This document shows, piece after piece, positions 42,097 through 52,706 of a stretch of 64,000 bases of DNA. The DNA lies in the NCBI RefSeq assembly GCF_000241955.1, contig NC_016818.1:1364001-1428000 (forward strand), in the 5' to 3' direction. The position numbers and the translations under genes are program-made. This DNA is from Rahnella aquatilis CIP 78.65 = ATCC 33071 (lineage in GTDB: Bacteria > Pseudomonadota > Gammaproteobacteria > Enterobacterales > Enterobacteriaceae). How positions within the stretch are numbered: the stretch's first letter is position 1; every line of letters starts with the position of its first letter. Below the pieces are notes generated by a model. The model worked only from the letters and a program-made list of their open reading frames with translations, was not told where the DNA came from and searched no databases.

Positions 42097-44379
42097 TTAG
42101 ATTTTGCAGGCGCCGCTTTCGCAGTCGTCAGCCACTTCGGCTTTCATGTCTTCCTGCACATCATCGGCCCCGTCGCGGGTGTTCTGATAATACAGCGTTT
42201 TTACGCCAAATTTGTAGGCGGTCAGCAAGTCTTTCAACAACTGTTTCATCGGCACTTTGCTGTTCGGGAAGCGCGACGGGTCATAGTTGGTGTTAGACGA
42301 AATCGCCTGGTCGATGAATTTCTGCATCACGCCAACCAGTTGCAGGTAACCGTCGTTGTTCGGCATATCCCACAACAGTTCGTACTGATCTTTCAGACGC
42401 TCATACTCCGGCACCACCTGACGCAGGATCCCGTCTTTCGACGCTTTAATACTGATGTGCCCGCGTGGTGGCTCGATACCGTTGGTGGCGTTGGAGATCT
42501 GCGAAGAGGTCTCGGACGGCATCAGTGCGGACAACGTGGAGTTACGCAGACCGTGCGTTTTGATGTTTTCGCGCAGCGTATCCCAGTCCAGATGCAGGGG
42601 CTCATCGCAAATCGCATCCAGATCTTTCTTGTAGGTGTCCACCGGCATGATGCCTTGTGAATAGGTGGTTTCGTTGAACCACTGGCACGCGCCTTGTTCT
42701 TTCGCCAGCTCGTTGGAGGCTTTCAGCAGGTAATACTGAATGGCTTCAAAGGTTTTGTGTGTCAGGTTATTGGCGCTGCCGTCGGAATAACGCACGCCGT
42801 TTTTCGCCAGATAGTACGCGTAGTTGATCACGCCGATACCCAGCGTACGACGGCCCATTGCACCGCGTTTCGCGGCTTTAATCGGGTAATCCTGATAATC
42901 GAGCAGGGCGTCGAGGGCACGAACCGCCAGCACTGCCAGCTCTTCCAGATCGTCGAGGCTCTCGATGGCACCGAGGTTGAAAGCAGACAGCGTACACAGC
43001 GCGATTTCGCCGTTTTCGTCGTTTACGTCATCCAGCGGTTTGGTTGGCAGTGCGATTTCCAGACACAGATTGGACTGGCGGACGGGCGCAATAGCCGGAT
43101 CAAACGGGCTGTGGGTGTTGCAATGGTCAACGTGCTGAATGTAGATACGGCCGGTGGATGCACGTTCCTGCATCATCAGCGAAAACAGCTCAACCGCTTT
43201 CACTTTCTGCTTACGGATGCTGGCGTCCTGCTCGTATTTCTCGTACAGACGCTCGAACTCGTCCTGATCGGCGAAGAACGCATCGTACAGGCCAGGCACG
43301 TCAGACGGGCTGAACAGGGTAATATCGCCGCCTTTCACCAGACGCTGATACATCAGTTTGTTGATCTGCACACCGTAGTCCATATGACGGACGCGGTTGC
43401 CTTCCACACCACGGTTGTTTTTCAGTACCAGCAGGCTTTCCACTTCCAGATGCCACATCGGGTAGAACAACGTCGCTGCGCCGCCACGAACGCCGCCCTG
43501 AGAACAGGATTTCACCGCAGTCTGGAAATGCTTATAGAACGGGATACAACCGGTATGGAACGCTTCGCCGCCACGGATCGGGCTGCCCAGCGCACGGATG
43601 CGACCGGCGTTGATGCCGATACCGGCACGCTGGGAAACGTATTTCACGATGGCGCTGGAGGTTGCGTTAATGGAATCCAGGCTGTCGCCACATTCGATCA
43701 GCACGCAGGAGCTGAACTGACGGGTCGGGGTGCGCACGCCGGACATAATTGGCGTAGGCAGGGAAATTTTGAAGGTTGAAATCGCGTCGTAGAAACGTTT
43801 GATGTAGTCCAGACGGGTTTCGCGCGGGTAACCTGAGAACAGGCAGGCAGCGACCAGAATGTAGAGGAATTGTGCGCTTTCGTAGATATCGCCGGTGACA
43901 CGGTTCTGTGCCAGATATTTCCCTTCGAGCTGCTTAACCGCAGCGTAAGAGAAATTCATGTCGCGCCAGTGGTCAATAAAACTGTCCATCTGCTCGAACT
44001 CTTCAGCCGTGTAGTCTTCCAGCAGATGTTTGTCGTATTTACCCATTTCAACCATACGGGTGACCTGGTCGATCAGTTTTGGCGGTTCAAACTGGCCGTA
44101 AGCTTTTTTACGCAGGTGGAAGATCGCCAGGCGCGCCGCCAGATATTGGTAATCCGGGGCATCTTTTGAGATCAGATCCGCTGCGGCTTTAATGATGGTT
44201 TCGTGAATGTCAGCGGTTTTAATCCCGTCATAGAACTGGATGTGTGAACGGAGCTCTACTTGAGAAACTGATACGTTTTGAAGACCTTCCGCTGCCCAGT
44301 CAATGACACGGTGGATTTTATCAAGGTTGATGCGTTCTGTGCGGCCATCACGTTTAGTAACAAGCAGACTTTGGTTCAT
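42097..44379 (-). CDS. nrdA: Ribonucleotide reductase class Ia large subunit NrdA
   Basis: NrdA (R1) reduces NDPs to dNDPs using the radical from NrdB. The 760-residue protein has an N-terminal ATP-cone (about 5-95) for dATP/ATP overall-activity control, the central ten-stranded barrel with active-site cysteines (for example SSCVLIECGDS and SNLCLEI segments), and the redox-shuttle pair at the C-terminus in DCESGACKI (C753 and C758). Upstream on its own strand lie an NrdR-box match and a DnaA box, in line with known nrd control. Confidence 0.97.
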   Translation of the reverse strand: MNQSLLVTKRDGRTERINLDKIHRVIDWAAEGLQNVSVSQVELRSHIQFYDGIKTADIHETIIKAAADLISKDAPDYQYLAARLAIFHLRKKAYGQFEPPKLIDQVTRMVEMGKYDKHLLEDYTAEEFEQMDSFIDHWRDMNFSYAAVKQLEGKYLAQNRVTGDIYESAQFLYILVAACLFSGYPRETRLDYIKRFYDAISTFKISLPTPIMSGVRTPTRQFSSCVLIECGDSLDSINATSSAIVKYVSQRAGIGINAGRIRALGSPIRGGEAFHTGCIPFYKHFQTAVKSCSQGGVRGGAATLFYPMWHLEVESLLVLKNNRGVEGNRVRHMDYGVQINKLMYQRLVKGGDITLFSPSDVPGLYDAFFADQDEFERLYEKYEQDASIRKQKVKAVELFSLMMQERASTGRIYIQHVDHCNTHSPFDPAIAPVRQSNLCLEIALPTKPLDDVNDENGEIALCTLSAFNLGAIESLDDLEELAVLAVRALDALLDYQDYPIKAAKRGAMGRRTLGIGVINYAYYLAKNGVRYSDGSANNLTHKTFEAIQYYLLKASNELAKEQGACQWFNETTYSQGIMPVDTYKKDLDAICDEPLHLDWDTLRENIKTHGLRNSTLSALMPSETSSQISNATNGIEPPRGHISIKASKDGILRQVVPEYERLKDQYELLWDMPNNDGYLQLVGVMQKFIDQAISSNTNYDPSRFPNSKVPMKQLLKDLLTAYKFGVKTLYYQNTRDGADDVQEDMKAEVADDCESGACKI

Positions 44380-44477
44380 GGGGTGCGATACCTTAAAGGT
44401 TTATAAAGGGTCTGACCCGACCGCGTGAAACACGCGCGGCAGCACAAGAGGTTACTAGTGTGCTGGTCAGGATATAA

Positions 44478-44493
44478 ACACAATATATTGTGG
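44478..44493 (-). promoter_or_regulatory. NrdR box upstream of nrdA
   Basis: ACACAATATATTGTGG is a close match to the NrdR palindrome (ACACwATATATwGTGT type), about 100 bp upstream of the nrdA start. Enterobacterial NrdR boxes come in pairs about 31-32 bp apart. A degenerate partner with only its right half intact (TAGTGT) lies at 44446-44461, centred 32 bp away. Confidence 0.75.
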
Positions 44494-44572
44494 GTTTGTT
44501 GTTTTCTGATGACAAGATAGTGATTGAATGTCCCATTTGCAAGTGAACAAAATGGGCAGATTTGTGGATAAG

Positions 44573-44581
44573 TTGGGGAGA
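44573..44581 (-). promoter_or_regulatory. DnaA box upstream of nrdA
   Basis: On the minus strand this is TTATCCACA, a perfect consensus DnaA box, about 195 bp upstream of the nrdA ATG. DnaA controls nrdAB in E. coli from upstream boxes. No second consensus box was seen in this gap. Confidence 0.75.
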
Positions 44582-45087
44582 AATTTTACGGCCCCGCCTG
44601 AGGAGTCCGTCGTTGCTGGCGCGGCAAACCTGTCAATATCTGAGATACGATTTTCTTATATTTTTATGAAAAGTGATCAACTGCCGGTTTATTAAACGTT
44701 AGAAAAAAACGCTATATTGATCTGGATAACTATTCTAAAAAATCATGTTGTAACGTTCATACCCACCAACGCTTTAAAAACTAAGGTTTTAACGCTGACA
44801 CACGCCGTTCCCTAACGTAAATTCTGCCAAACTGGCCCCAAAAATGTCTTGCAACTGCTGACGATTTCGCGTTGCTGCGCTGCGGGGAGGTCGTCCGGGG
44901 CAGTGTCAGTACCCTGCTTTTGTTCACTTTCTTAAAGGTGCATTTTTGAGAAAAATGAACCTAATTATAAATACATACTGTGAATGAATGATGTTGTTTA
45001 TATATTCTAAATCTATCATTAAGTGGCCTCCCCGTACTGTGCATATTACTTTCACGCCTCGTTCATCAGGTGCGGGAAAAAATTTCA

Positions 45088-48000
45088 ATGGTATTCAATA
45101 AAATCACGACATGTTTATTTTTAGCCTTTAATTTACTGCCATTGGCAGACGTTGTATATGCAGAAACTCTCCCGGCCTGTTCAGGTTTCCAGATCACTGA
45201 AAGTTGCAGCGCCACCCCCACCACGCTGGAAAATAAAACCCTTAATACTTATACGGTGGCTGACGGGGCTGAGATGCAGTTCTCAGGCCTTACCGTGTCA
45301 GGTGATTCAGGCGGCGCTTTCCATCTGGGGAACGGCTCCACCCTTGAAATTATTCCTGAAAACACCAGCGGCTACAGCGAATTTACCGGAAACAGCAGTT
45401 CCGGAAATGGCGGTGCGATATTTGCCAAAGAAAACTCGACGGTCTATTTAGAAAATACCCTGTTCATTGATAACGTCGCCCATGATTATGGCGGCGCAAT
45501 ATATATGTATGGCAGCAATGATGAAGGTGATGTTGATCTTACGATCACGAATGCCGTGTTTTCAGGGAACATTGCCAGCGAGGGGAAAGGCGGCGCTATT
45601 TATTCCCTCAATAATAAAGTTCAGCTGACGAATATTTTATTTGAGAATAATCAGGCGAAAACCAACGGAAACGGCAGCAATGGAAATGGCAGCGGCGGTG
45701 CGATCGATGCAACGGACAATACCACCGACTCTCACGGCAGCATGTTTATCACCAACAGTGAATTTACCGGCAATCAGGCCGAAGGGCAGGGCGGCGCGAT
45801 TTATACCAACAGTGCATCTACGCCATTCTTCGTCGATATCAATATTGATGAGAATTATGAAGATAACAATGGCGTGGCGTACTACCACGACAATGTCGCT
45901 GATAATTATGGTAATGACCCCGATGCCGCAGGCGGCGGTTTCATGTATCTCGGCCACAGCGAAGCTAATTTTGATATTGCAGCAGATAAAACCCTGGTTA
46001 TTGGCAATACTGCAAACGACGGTGCGTACGATTCTATTGCCGGTTATGGCGCTATTTTTAAACGCGGTGCAGGTGAACTGGTACTTAATGCTGACAACAG
46101 CGGTTTTACCGGCGTCTTCGATATTTTAGAGGGCACGGTCACGCTGGGGCGCGATGACACGTTGGTCAATGTCGGCGACACCAACTGTCAGAGTGAGGCG
46201 GATACCTGTCACGGCATCGTATTAGGTAACGCTAACTCTATGAATGACAAGGCAATACTGAATGTTGGCAGCACGCAGCAGACCTTTAAAAACGCCTTTA
46301 TGGGTCATGAGAACAGCACCTTGAATATTGATGCTGGCGGTAATGTCATAGTCAACAGTGGTTACATGGCGGGGACAACCACCGGGGCAGGTGACCTGAC
46401 GGTGGCAGAAAACGGCAGTTTTACCCTGACGGGTGCGCAGTCTATGGGGCTGGATGGCGATATTGTGGTGGAACAAAACGCCGTGCTCAGCGTTCAGGGC
46501 GATGCTGAAGATTTAGCGATATTGCAGGCCGATCCGCAGTCCATTGTATTAGACGGCGGCGTGCTGGATTTATCGGATATGTCGACCTTTAACGGTCAAA
46601 CAAATCAGGTCAACGACGGCCTGACGATCACCGGTACCGGTGGCACAGTGATCGGCAATGACGATCTGGTGACGCTCGGCGCAGGCACGGATTATCACAT
46701 CGGTGACGGCACCTCTGCCGCTGATGGTGTGTATGTTGTGATTGATGCCGGAGACGGGCGCGTCACTCTGGCGGATAACAACGCCTATCTGGGCACCACG
46801 CAAATTGCTTCCGGCACCTTGCAGATCACCGATAATTCTCAGTTGGGCGATAAAGCCTATAACCGGCAGGTGATTTTTACCGACCCTGCACAGGCCAGTA
46901 CGCTGGAAGTCTCAGCACCGGCGGATGGCAGCGGGCAGGTTGATACCACTTCAGCGCAGACCGGAAAGGCGCGGGACATTGAAATGCGGGCCTCAGGGAC
47001 GATGCAGGTGGACGACGGCGTGACCACGCAGTGGGGCGGTTTAATGGCCGACAGTACCGGCGCGCAGGCGGACGTGAACAGCACGTTCACGAAAACCGGT
47101 AACGGCACGCTGATTCTGGACGGAACAGGCAGCAGCCATTCCGCCGTGCGTGTCGAGCAGGGCACCTTACAGGGCGGGGCGGAAAATATCATCGCCAGCG
47201 CGTCTTCCCTGTATGTCGGTGATAATGCCACCTTTGAAACCGGACTGGATCAGCAGGTGCAAAGCCTCGATGTGGCGTCCGGCGGGACGATAGTGATTTC
47301 CGATGATACACAACTGATGCTGATGGAGCAGGACACCTCTGCGGCGCTGGATGCCAGCCTGTTTGCTGACACGGACGGCACGCTGGTTAACGCCACGTCC
47401 GGCATGAGCCTGCAAGGCACGCTGAACACCAATATGACCCTTGATGCTTTAACCTATCTGCCCGGTGTGACGGTGAATGGCAGTCTGGATAACAGCGCAG
47501 GAACAGCCAGTCTGCAAAACGGCACGGCGGGCGATACCCTGACCGTCAATGGCGATTACACTGGCGGCGGCACTGTGGTGCTGGAAACAGAAATGAATGG
47601 CGATACCTCGGCCACCGATCAGCTCATTCTCAACGGCAATACCTCCGGTGATACCGCACTGGCGATTGTGCCGGTCAGCGGTATCGGGCAGGCCACACAA
47701 GCCGGCATCAAAGTGGTCGATTTTGTTGCCGACCCGCAAGGTAATAATAACGCGGCAGATTTCCATCTGGCGGGCGATCAGCAATATATCAATATGGGGG
47801 CCTACGACTATTCGCTGGTGCAGGATAATCAGGACTGGTATCTGCGTTCACAGGTCGTAACGCCTGATCCGCAACCTGAGCCGGTGCCCGGTGGCGACGA
47901 TTTTACCCCCGTGCTGAACCCGAAAATGGGCAGTTATATGAACAACCTGCGCATCGCCAATAATGTCTTCAGTATGACGGCACAGGATCATGCCGGTGCT

Positions 48001-48828
48001 GATCACGACAACCTGAAATTGCGTGTGGATACGGCACGCGACAGCGCCACCTTTGGCAATCAGATTGACAGCCATAACGACACCTCGGTGGCGCAGCTCA
48101 GTGCCAATTTCCTGCAACACCCTGCGGGCAATGGCGAGTTACTGGCGGGTATCGTGGCGGGCTACAGTAATAACAGCGGTGACAGCACCAGCGTGCTGAC
48201 CGGACGAAAATCCGACAATGACAGTCAGGGCTATGCCGTGGGGCTGACCGGTGCCTGGTATCAGGATGCGCAGGCGCATCAGGGAGCCTATCTTGACAGC
48301 TGGCTGCAATATGCCTGGTTTGATAACAGCGTCAGCGAAGAGGACACGGGTGACGATAATTATCACGCTTCCGGACTTTTGGCTTCACTGGAAGGCGGTT
48401 ACCGTTTCACCCTCATGCAGGGAAATCAGTGGAACTGGACACTGCAACCGCAGGCGCAGGTGATTTACCAGGGCGTGAAACAGAAAGATTTCACCTCGGC
48501 CAGTCAGTCAAAAGTGACACAGACTGGTGATGATAATATCCAGACGCGATTGGGTTTGCGCAGCGAATGGGATATTCATCCGGTCAGTACGCTGCATATC
48601 AAACCTTTCGTCGAAGCCAATTACCGCCATAACAGTGAGCAAACGTCCCTGAATGTCGATGGCGTGAATTTTACCGATAATACGGCAAAAGACAGCGCGG
48701 AACTGAGTACCGGCATCAGCGGCAACCTTGGCGCGAATACCACCGTCTGGGGCAAGGTCGGACAACAGGAAGGGTCAGATGATTTTTCCCAAACCGAAGC
48801 GACAGTTGGGGTGAGTGTTCGCTGGTAA
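45088..48828 (+). CDS. Type V autotransporter adhesin with Pmp-like GGAI/FxxN repeats
   Basis: This large surface protein of 1246 residues has a signal peptide (about 1-25, ending VVYA), a passenger predicted to be a beta-helix, and a C-terminal autotransporter beta-barrel (about 985-1246) ending in the aromatic VSVRW. The first 280 passenger residues carry repeated GGAI motifs (near residues 108, 135, 168, 203, 235) alternating with FxxN words, like chlamydial Pmp repeats. Later parts have GTGTLILDGTG-type autotransporter (PATR) repeats near 670, and a PDPQPEPVPGGDD linker before the barrel. ATG 45088 is preferred because GCGGGA lies about ten bases upstream; GTG 45070 would add six residues. 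The ligand is unknown. A bidirectional terminator follows. Confidence 0.9.
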   Translation: MVFNKITTCLFLAFNLLPLADVVYAETLPACSGFQITESCSATPTTLENKTLNTYTVADGAEMQFSGLTVSGDSGGAFHLGNGSTLEIIPENTSGYSEFTGNSSSGNGGAIFAKENSTVYLENTLFIDNVAHDYGGAIYMYGSNDEGDVDLTITNAVFSGNIASEGKGGAIYSLNNKVQLTNILFENNQAKTNGNGSNGNGSGGAIDATDNTTDSHGSMFITNSEFTGNQAEGQGGAIYTNSASTPFFVDINIDENYEDNNGVAYYHDNVADNYGNDPDAAGGGFMYLGHSEANFDIAADKTLVIGNTANDGAYDSIAGYGAIFKRGAGELVLNADNSGFTGVFDILEGTVTLGRDDTLVNVGDTNCQSEADTCHGIVLGNANSMNDKAILNVGSTQQTFKNAFMGHENSTLNIDAGGNVIVNSGYMAGTTTGAGDLTVAENGSFTLTGAQSMGLDGDIVVEQNAVLSVQGDAEDLAILQADPQSIVLDGGVLDLSDMSTFNGQTNQVNDGLTITGTGGTVIGNDDLVTLGAGTDYHIGDGTSAADGVYVVIDAGDGRVTLADNNAYLGTTQIASGTLQITDNSQLGDKAYNRQVIFTDPAQASTLEVSAPADGSGQVDTTSAQTGKARDIEMRASGTMQVDDGVTTQWGGLMADSTGAQADVNSTFTKTGNGTLILDGTGSSHSAVRVEQGTLQGGAENIIASASSLYVGDNATFETGLDQQVQSLDVASGGTIVISDDTQLMLMEQDTSAALDASLFADTDGTLVNATSGMSLQGTLNTNMTLDALTYLPGVTVNGSLDNSAGTASLQNGTAGDTLTVNGDYTGGGTVVLETEMNGDTSATDQLILNGNTSGDTALAIVPVSGIGQATQAGIKVVDFVADPQGNNNAADFHLAGDQQYINMGAYDYSLVQDNQDWYLRSQVVTPDPQPEPVPGGDDFTPVLNPKMGSYMNNLRIANNVFSMTAQDHAGADHDNLKLRVDTARDSATFGNQIDSHNDTSVAQLSANFLQHPAGNGELLAGIVAGYSNNSGDSTSVLTGRKSDNDSQGYAVGLTGAWYQDAQAHQGAYLDSWLQYAWFDNSVSEEDTGDDNYHASGLLASLEGGYRFTLMQGNQWNWTLQPQAQVIYQGVKQKDFTSASQSKVTQTGDDNIQTRLGLRSEWDIHPVSTLHIKPFVEANYRHNSEQTSLNVDGVNFTDNTAKDSAELSTGISGNLGANTTVWGKVGQQEGSDDFSQTEATVGVSVRW

Positions 48829-48850
48829 TTCAGTGGATTAGCCGGAAAAT

Positions 48851-48884
48851 AAAAAAGGGTACAGCGCAAACTGTACCCTTTTTT
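48851..48884. terminator. Bidirectional terminator between autotransporter and ubiG
   Basis: A perfect 14-bp stem AAAAAAGGGTACAG/CTGTACCCTTTTTT with a 6-base loop has T-runs on both strands, ideal for two convergent genes. Confidence 0.93.
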
Positions 48885-48896
48885 GCAGGCAAAATA

Positions 48897-49619
48897 TTAC
48901 AGCGCCTGCGTGTGGATCATGTAGTTCACATCTACATTTGGCCCGAGTTTGAAATGGTCGCTCAGCGGATTGTAGTGCAGGCCGATAATGTGGCGCTCGG
49001 ACAATGAAGTGCGGTCAATCATGCCCAGTAACTCAGACGGCTTGATGAATTTTTTAATGTCATGTGTGCCTTTCGGCACCATTTTCAGCACATATTCAGC
49101 GCCGAAAATCGCCATCAGCCAGGCTTTATTATTGCGGTTGATGGTGGAGAAGAATACATGGCCGCCGGGTTTCACCAGACGGGCACAGGCGGCAACAACA
49201 GAAGCCGGATCAGGAACGTGCTCCAGCATTTCCATACAGGTCACCACATCGTATTGCTGCGGATGCGCTTCGGCATGCGCCTCCACGGTTTCCTGCACGT
49301 AATCGACTTTCACGCCGCTTTCCAGCGCATGTAAACGCGCCACCTGCAAGGGTTCGCCACCCATATCCAGTCCGGTGACTGTCGCACCGGCCACCGCCAT
49401 GCTCTCGCTCAAAATGCCGCCACCGCAACCGACATCGAGAACATTTTTCCCGAACAAACCATCGGCGCGTTCGAGAATGTAATTCAGACGCAACGGATTG
49501 ATGCGGTGCAGCGGTTTGAATTCGCCTTCCAGATCCCACCAGCGTGAGGCGACGGCCTCAAATTTGGCGATCTCTTCATGGTCGATGTTTTGGGGTGTTG
49601 ATGACGGTGTGGTTGTCAT
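48897..49619 (-). CDS. ubiG: Ubiquinone biosynthesis O-methyltransferase UbiG
   Basis: UbiG carries out both O-methylation steps of ubiquinone synthesis using S-adenosylmethionine. The 240-residue class I methyltransferase has the SAM-binding motif VLDVGCGGG at residues 60-68, the acidic residue after strand 2 (TGLDMGG) and [10 protein letters not shown] as the post-II region. The N-terminus ([17 protein letters not shown]) is typical for the family. It is divergent from gyrA, as in E. coli. Confidence 0.97.
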   Translation of the reverse strand: MTTTPSSTPQNIDHEEIAKFEAVASRWWDLEGEFKPLHRINPLRLNYILERADGLFGKNVLDVGCGGGILSESMAVAGATVTGLDMGGEPLQVARLHALESGVKVDYVQETVEAHAEAHPQQYDVVTCMEMLEHVPDPASVVAACARLVKPGGHVFFSTINRNNKAWLMAIFGAEYVLKMVPKGTHDIKKFIKPSELLGMIDRTSLSERHIIGLHYNPLSDHFKLGPNVDVNYMIHTQAL

Positions 49620-49878
49620 GAGCGTGATGAACTCCTTATAACTTGATGAGCGGATTATACATATTCCATCTGCTTTGGCTTAGTTTTGTCGTTTTGGTTA
49701 ATGTTTATACGAAATGAAGCCCTGCGTGCAAAGGTTTGAAACGCGTTGGATAATAGTAGGCAAAAGGGGGCGGTTGTTTTCCACGTTTGGCTGGTTTGTG
49801 GTATAGTTTTACACCTTTGCGCTATATATGCCTACGTGGGCAGCGGCCATGAATAATCAGTAGAGGGATAGCAGCTCC

Positions 49879-52530
49879 ATGAGCGACCTTGCCAGAGAAA
49901 TCACACCGATTAACATCGAAGAAGAGCTGAAAAACTCTTATTTGGATTATGCGATGTCCGTTATTGTCGGACGTGCGTTACCCGATGTGCGCGATGGTTT
50001 GAAACCGGTGCATCGCCGCGTACTTTTCGCCATGAATGTCCTCGGTAACGACTGGAATAAAGCCTACAAAAAATCGGCCCGTGTGGTCGGTGACGTTATC
50101 GGTAAATATCACCCGCACGGTGATACTGCGGTGTATGACACCATTGTGCGTATGGCTCAGCCTTTCTCACTTCGCTATATGCTGGTGGACGGTCAGGGTA
50201 ACTTCGGGTCAGTGGATGGCGACTCCGCAGCCGCCATGCGTTATACCGAAATCCGCATGTCAAAAATTGCACACGAATTGCTGGCAGATTTAGAAAAAGA
50301 AACTGTCGATTTCGTGCCAAACTATGACGGCACAGAGCAAATTCCTTCTGTTATGCCAACCCGTATTCCTAACCTGCTCGTTAACGGCTCGTCTGGTATC
50401 GCGGTGGGTATGGCAACCAACATTCCGCCACATAACCTCACCGAGGTGATCAACGGCTGTCTGGCGTATATTGAAGATGAAAACATCAGCATTGAAGGGC
50501 TGATGGAACACATCCCGGGGCCAGACTTCCCGACGGCTGCGATCATTAACGGTCGCCGTGGTATCGAAGAAGCTTACCGTACCGGCCGTGGCAAAATTTA
50601 TATCCGTGCCCGCGCTGAAGTGGAAGCCGATGCGAAAACAGGTCGCGAAACCATCATTGTTCACGAAATCCCGTATCAGGTGAACAAAGCCCGTTTGATC
50701 GAAAAGATCGCCGAGCTGGTGAAAGAAAAACGCGTTGAAGGTATCAGTGCACTGCGCGATGAGTCTGACAAAGACGGCATGCGTATCGTCATTGAGATCA
50801 AACGTGACGCGGTCGGTGAAGTGGTTCTGAACAACCTGTATTCACTGACGCAACTGCAGACGTCTTTCGGCATCAACATGGTGGCATTGCATCAGGGTCA
50901 GCCGAAAATTCTCGGTCTGAAAGAAATCCTGTCAGCCTTCGTCCGTCACCGCCGTGAAGTGGTCACACGCCGTACCATTTTCGAACTGCGCAAGGCCCGT
51001 GACCGTGCTCATATCCTCGAAGCACTGGCTATCGCGCTGGCTAATATCGACCCGATCATCGAACTGATCCGTGCTGCACCGACCCCGGCTGAAGCGAAAG
51101 CTGGCCTGGTCGCGCGTTCATGGGATTTGGGCAATGTTTCAGCGATGCTGGCGAGTGCCGGTGACGACGCAGCCCGTCCTGAATGGCTGGAGCCACAGTT
51201 TGGTATTCATGACGGGAAATATTTCCTGACTGAACAACAGGCCCAGGCCATTCTGGATCTGCGCTTGCAGAAACTGACCGGTCTTGAGCATGAAAAACTG
51301 CTGGATGAATACAAAGAGCTGCTGGTGCAAATCGCCGAGCTGCTGTTCATCCTGTCCAGCCCAGATCGTCTGATGGAAGTCATTCGTGAAGAACTGGAAG
51401 CGATCCGTGATCAGTACAACGATCCGCGTCGTACCGAAATTACGGCCAATACGTCTGACATCAACATCGAAGACCTGATCAATCAGGAAGACGTTGTGGT
51501 GACCTTATCGCATCAGGGCTACGTAAAATACCAGCCTCTGACCGATTACGAAGCGCAGCGTCGCGGCGGTAAAGGCAAGTCAGCAGCACGTATCAAAGAA
51601 GAAGATTTCATCGACCGTCTGCTGGTGGCCAACACCCACGACACCATTCTGCTGTTCTCAAGTCGCGGACGTCTGTATTGGATGAAAGTCTATCAGTTGC
51701 CGGAAGCCAGCCGCGGTGCCCGTGGCCGTCCTATTGTCAACCTGTTGCCGCTTGAGCCGAACGAACGCATTACCGCCATTCTGCCGGTACGCGAGTACGA
51801 AGAAGGTCGTCATGTGTTCATGGCAACCGCCAGCGGTACGGTGAAGAAAACCGCGCTGACTGATTTCAGCCGTCCGCGCAGTGCTGGCATCATCGCCATC
51901 AACCTCAACGAGGGTGATGAGCTGATTGGTGTTGACCTGACTGATGGTAAAGACGAAGTCATGCTGTTCTCTGCGGCCGGTAAAGTGGTGCGCTTCTCCG
52001 AAGAAGCGGTTCGCTCGATGGGCCGTACGGCGACCGGTGTACGCGGTATCCGTCTGGGCGAAGGCGACAGCGTTGTGTCACTTATCATCCCACGCGGCGA
52101 CGGCTGTATCCTGACGGTGACGCAGAACGGTTTCGGTAAACGTACTGAATCGACCGAATACCCAACCAAATCCCGTGCAACGCAGGGCGTTATCTCAATC
52201 AAAGTGAGCGAGCGTAACGGACCGGTCATTGGTGCGATCCAGGTGGATGAAGCCGATCAGATCATGATGATCACCGATGCAGGTACGCTGGTGCGTACCC
52301 GTGTTTCCGAAGTGAGTACTGTTGGCCGTAACACTCAGGGTGTGACGCTAATCCGTACCGCAGATGATGAGAATGTGGTTGGCCTGCAACGTGTTGCAGA
52401 ACCAGTTGAAGACGAAGAACTGGATGGCGTAGCCACTGAAGCGGGCGAACTGGAAGCGGCACAAGCAGCCGATCTGCCAGACGATGCGGAAAGTGAAGAT
52501 GATCAGCCAGCTGATGACGAAGAAGAATAA
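49879..52530 (+). CDS. gyrA: DNA gyrase subunit A
   Basis: GyrA is the DNA breaking-rejoining subunit of gyrase. The 883-residue protein has the winged-helix/tower domain with catalytic Y122 ([10 protein letters not shown]), the coiled-coil gate, and a C-terminal six-bladed beta-pinwheel (about 530-840) that contains the GyrA box QRRGGKG (about residues 560-566). The tail (about 845-883) is very acidic. In the quinolone-resistance region the residues are T83 and D87 ([12 protein letters not shown]); E. coli has Ser at 83. A terminator follows. Confidence 0.98.
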   Translation: MSDLAREITPINIEEELKNSYLDYAMSVIVGRALPDVRDGLKPVHRRVLFAMNVLGNDWNKAYKKSARVVGDVIGKYHPHGDTAVYDTIVRMAQPFSLRYMLVDGQGNFGSVDGDSAAAMRYTEIRMSKIAHELLADLEKETVDFVPNYDGTEQIPSVMPTRIPNLLVNGSSGIAVGMATNIPPHNLTEVINGCLAYIEDENISIEGLMEHIPGPDFPTAAIINGRRGIEEAYRTGRGKIYIRARAEVEADAKTGRETIIVHEIPYQVNKARLIEKIAELVKEKRVEGISALRDESDKDGMRIVIEIKRDAVGEVVLNNLYSLTQLQTSFGINMVALHQGQPKILGLKEILSAFVRHRREVVTRRTIFELRKARDRAHILEALAIALANIDPIIELIRAAPTPAEAKAGLVARSWDLGNVSAMLASAGDDAARPEWLEPQFGIHDGKYFLTEQQAQAILDLRLQKLTGLEHEKLLDEYKELLVQIAELLFILSSPDRLMEVIREELEAIRDQYNDPRRTEITANTSDINIEDLINQEDVVVTLSHQGYVKYQPLTDYEAQRRGGKGKSAARIKEEDFIDRLLVANTHDTILLFSSRGRLYWMKVYQLPEASRGARGRPIVNLLPLEPNERITAILPVREYEEGRHVFMATASGTVKKTALTDFSRPRSAGIIAINLNEGDELIGVDLTDGKDEVMLFSAAGKVVRFSEEAVRSMGRTATGVRGIRLGEGDSVVSLIIPRGDGCILTVTQNGFGKRTESTEYPTKSRATQGVISIKVSERNGPVIGAIQVDEADQIMMITDAGTLVRTRVSEVSTVGRNTQGVTLIRTADDENVVGLQRVAEPVEDEELDGVATEAGELEAAQAADLPDDAESEDDQPADDEEE

Positions 52531-52550
52531 GTTTTCTTAGTCAGCAGACA

Positions 52551-52581
52551 AAAGGGCATAACACCAGTTATGCCCTTTTTT
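52551..52581 (+). terminator. Intrinsic terminator after gyrA
   Basis: AAAGGGCATAAC/GTTATGCCCTTT with an ACCA loop and T-run, 20 bp past the stop. The A-run on the other side makes it potentially bidirectional. Confidence 0.9.
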
Positions 52582-52706
52582 ATTGGATTCGTCTCAAAAC
52601 AAATCTTTCACCTGAACTGCATTATCCGGCGCTTTTTAGAAAGTCTGGCAATAGTGTATCCTGATCCCTATTCCGCTCACTGAGCCGCTTCGCTAATGGT
52701 TAATCT

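Larger units (their letters stand above)
44380..45087. other. nrdA-autotransporter divergent intergenic region
   Basis: This 708-bp gene-free region contains the nrdA regulatory boxes (left part), a GC-richer patch at about 44820-44930, and AT-rich DNA before the autotransporter gene. The GC-rich patch is unlike its surroundings; I could not match it to a gene in any frame and it may be a gene remnant. No convincing promoter was pinned for the plus-strand gene. Confidence 0.45.

Noticed and set aside
42694..43779. 361-codon plus-strand open frame opposite nrdA
   Set aside because: It is antisense to a fully recognisable nrdA and its translation has no family features; such frames arise from the codon bias of GC-rich genes.
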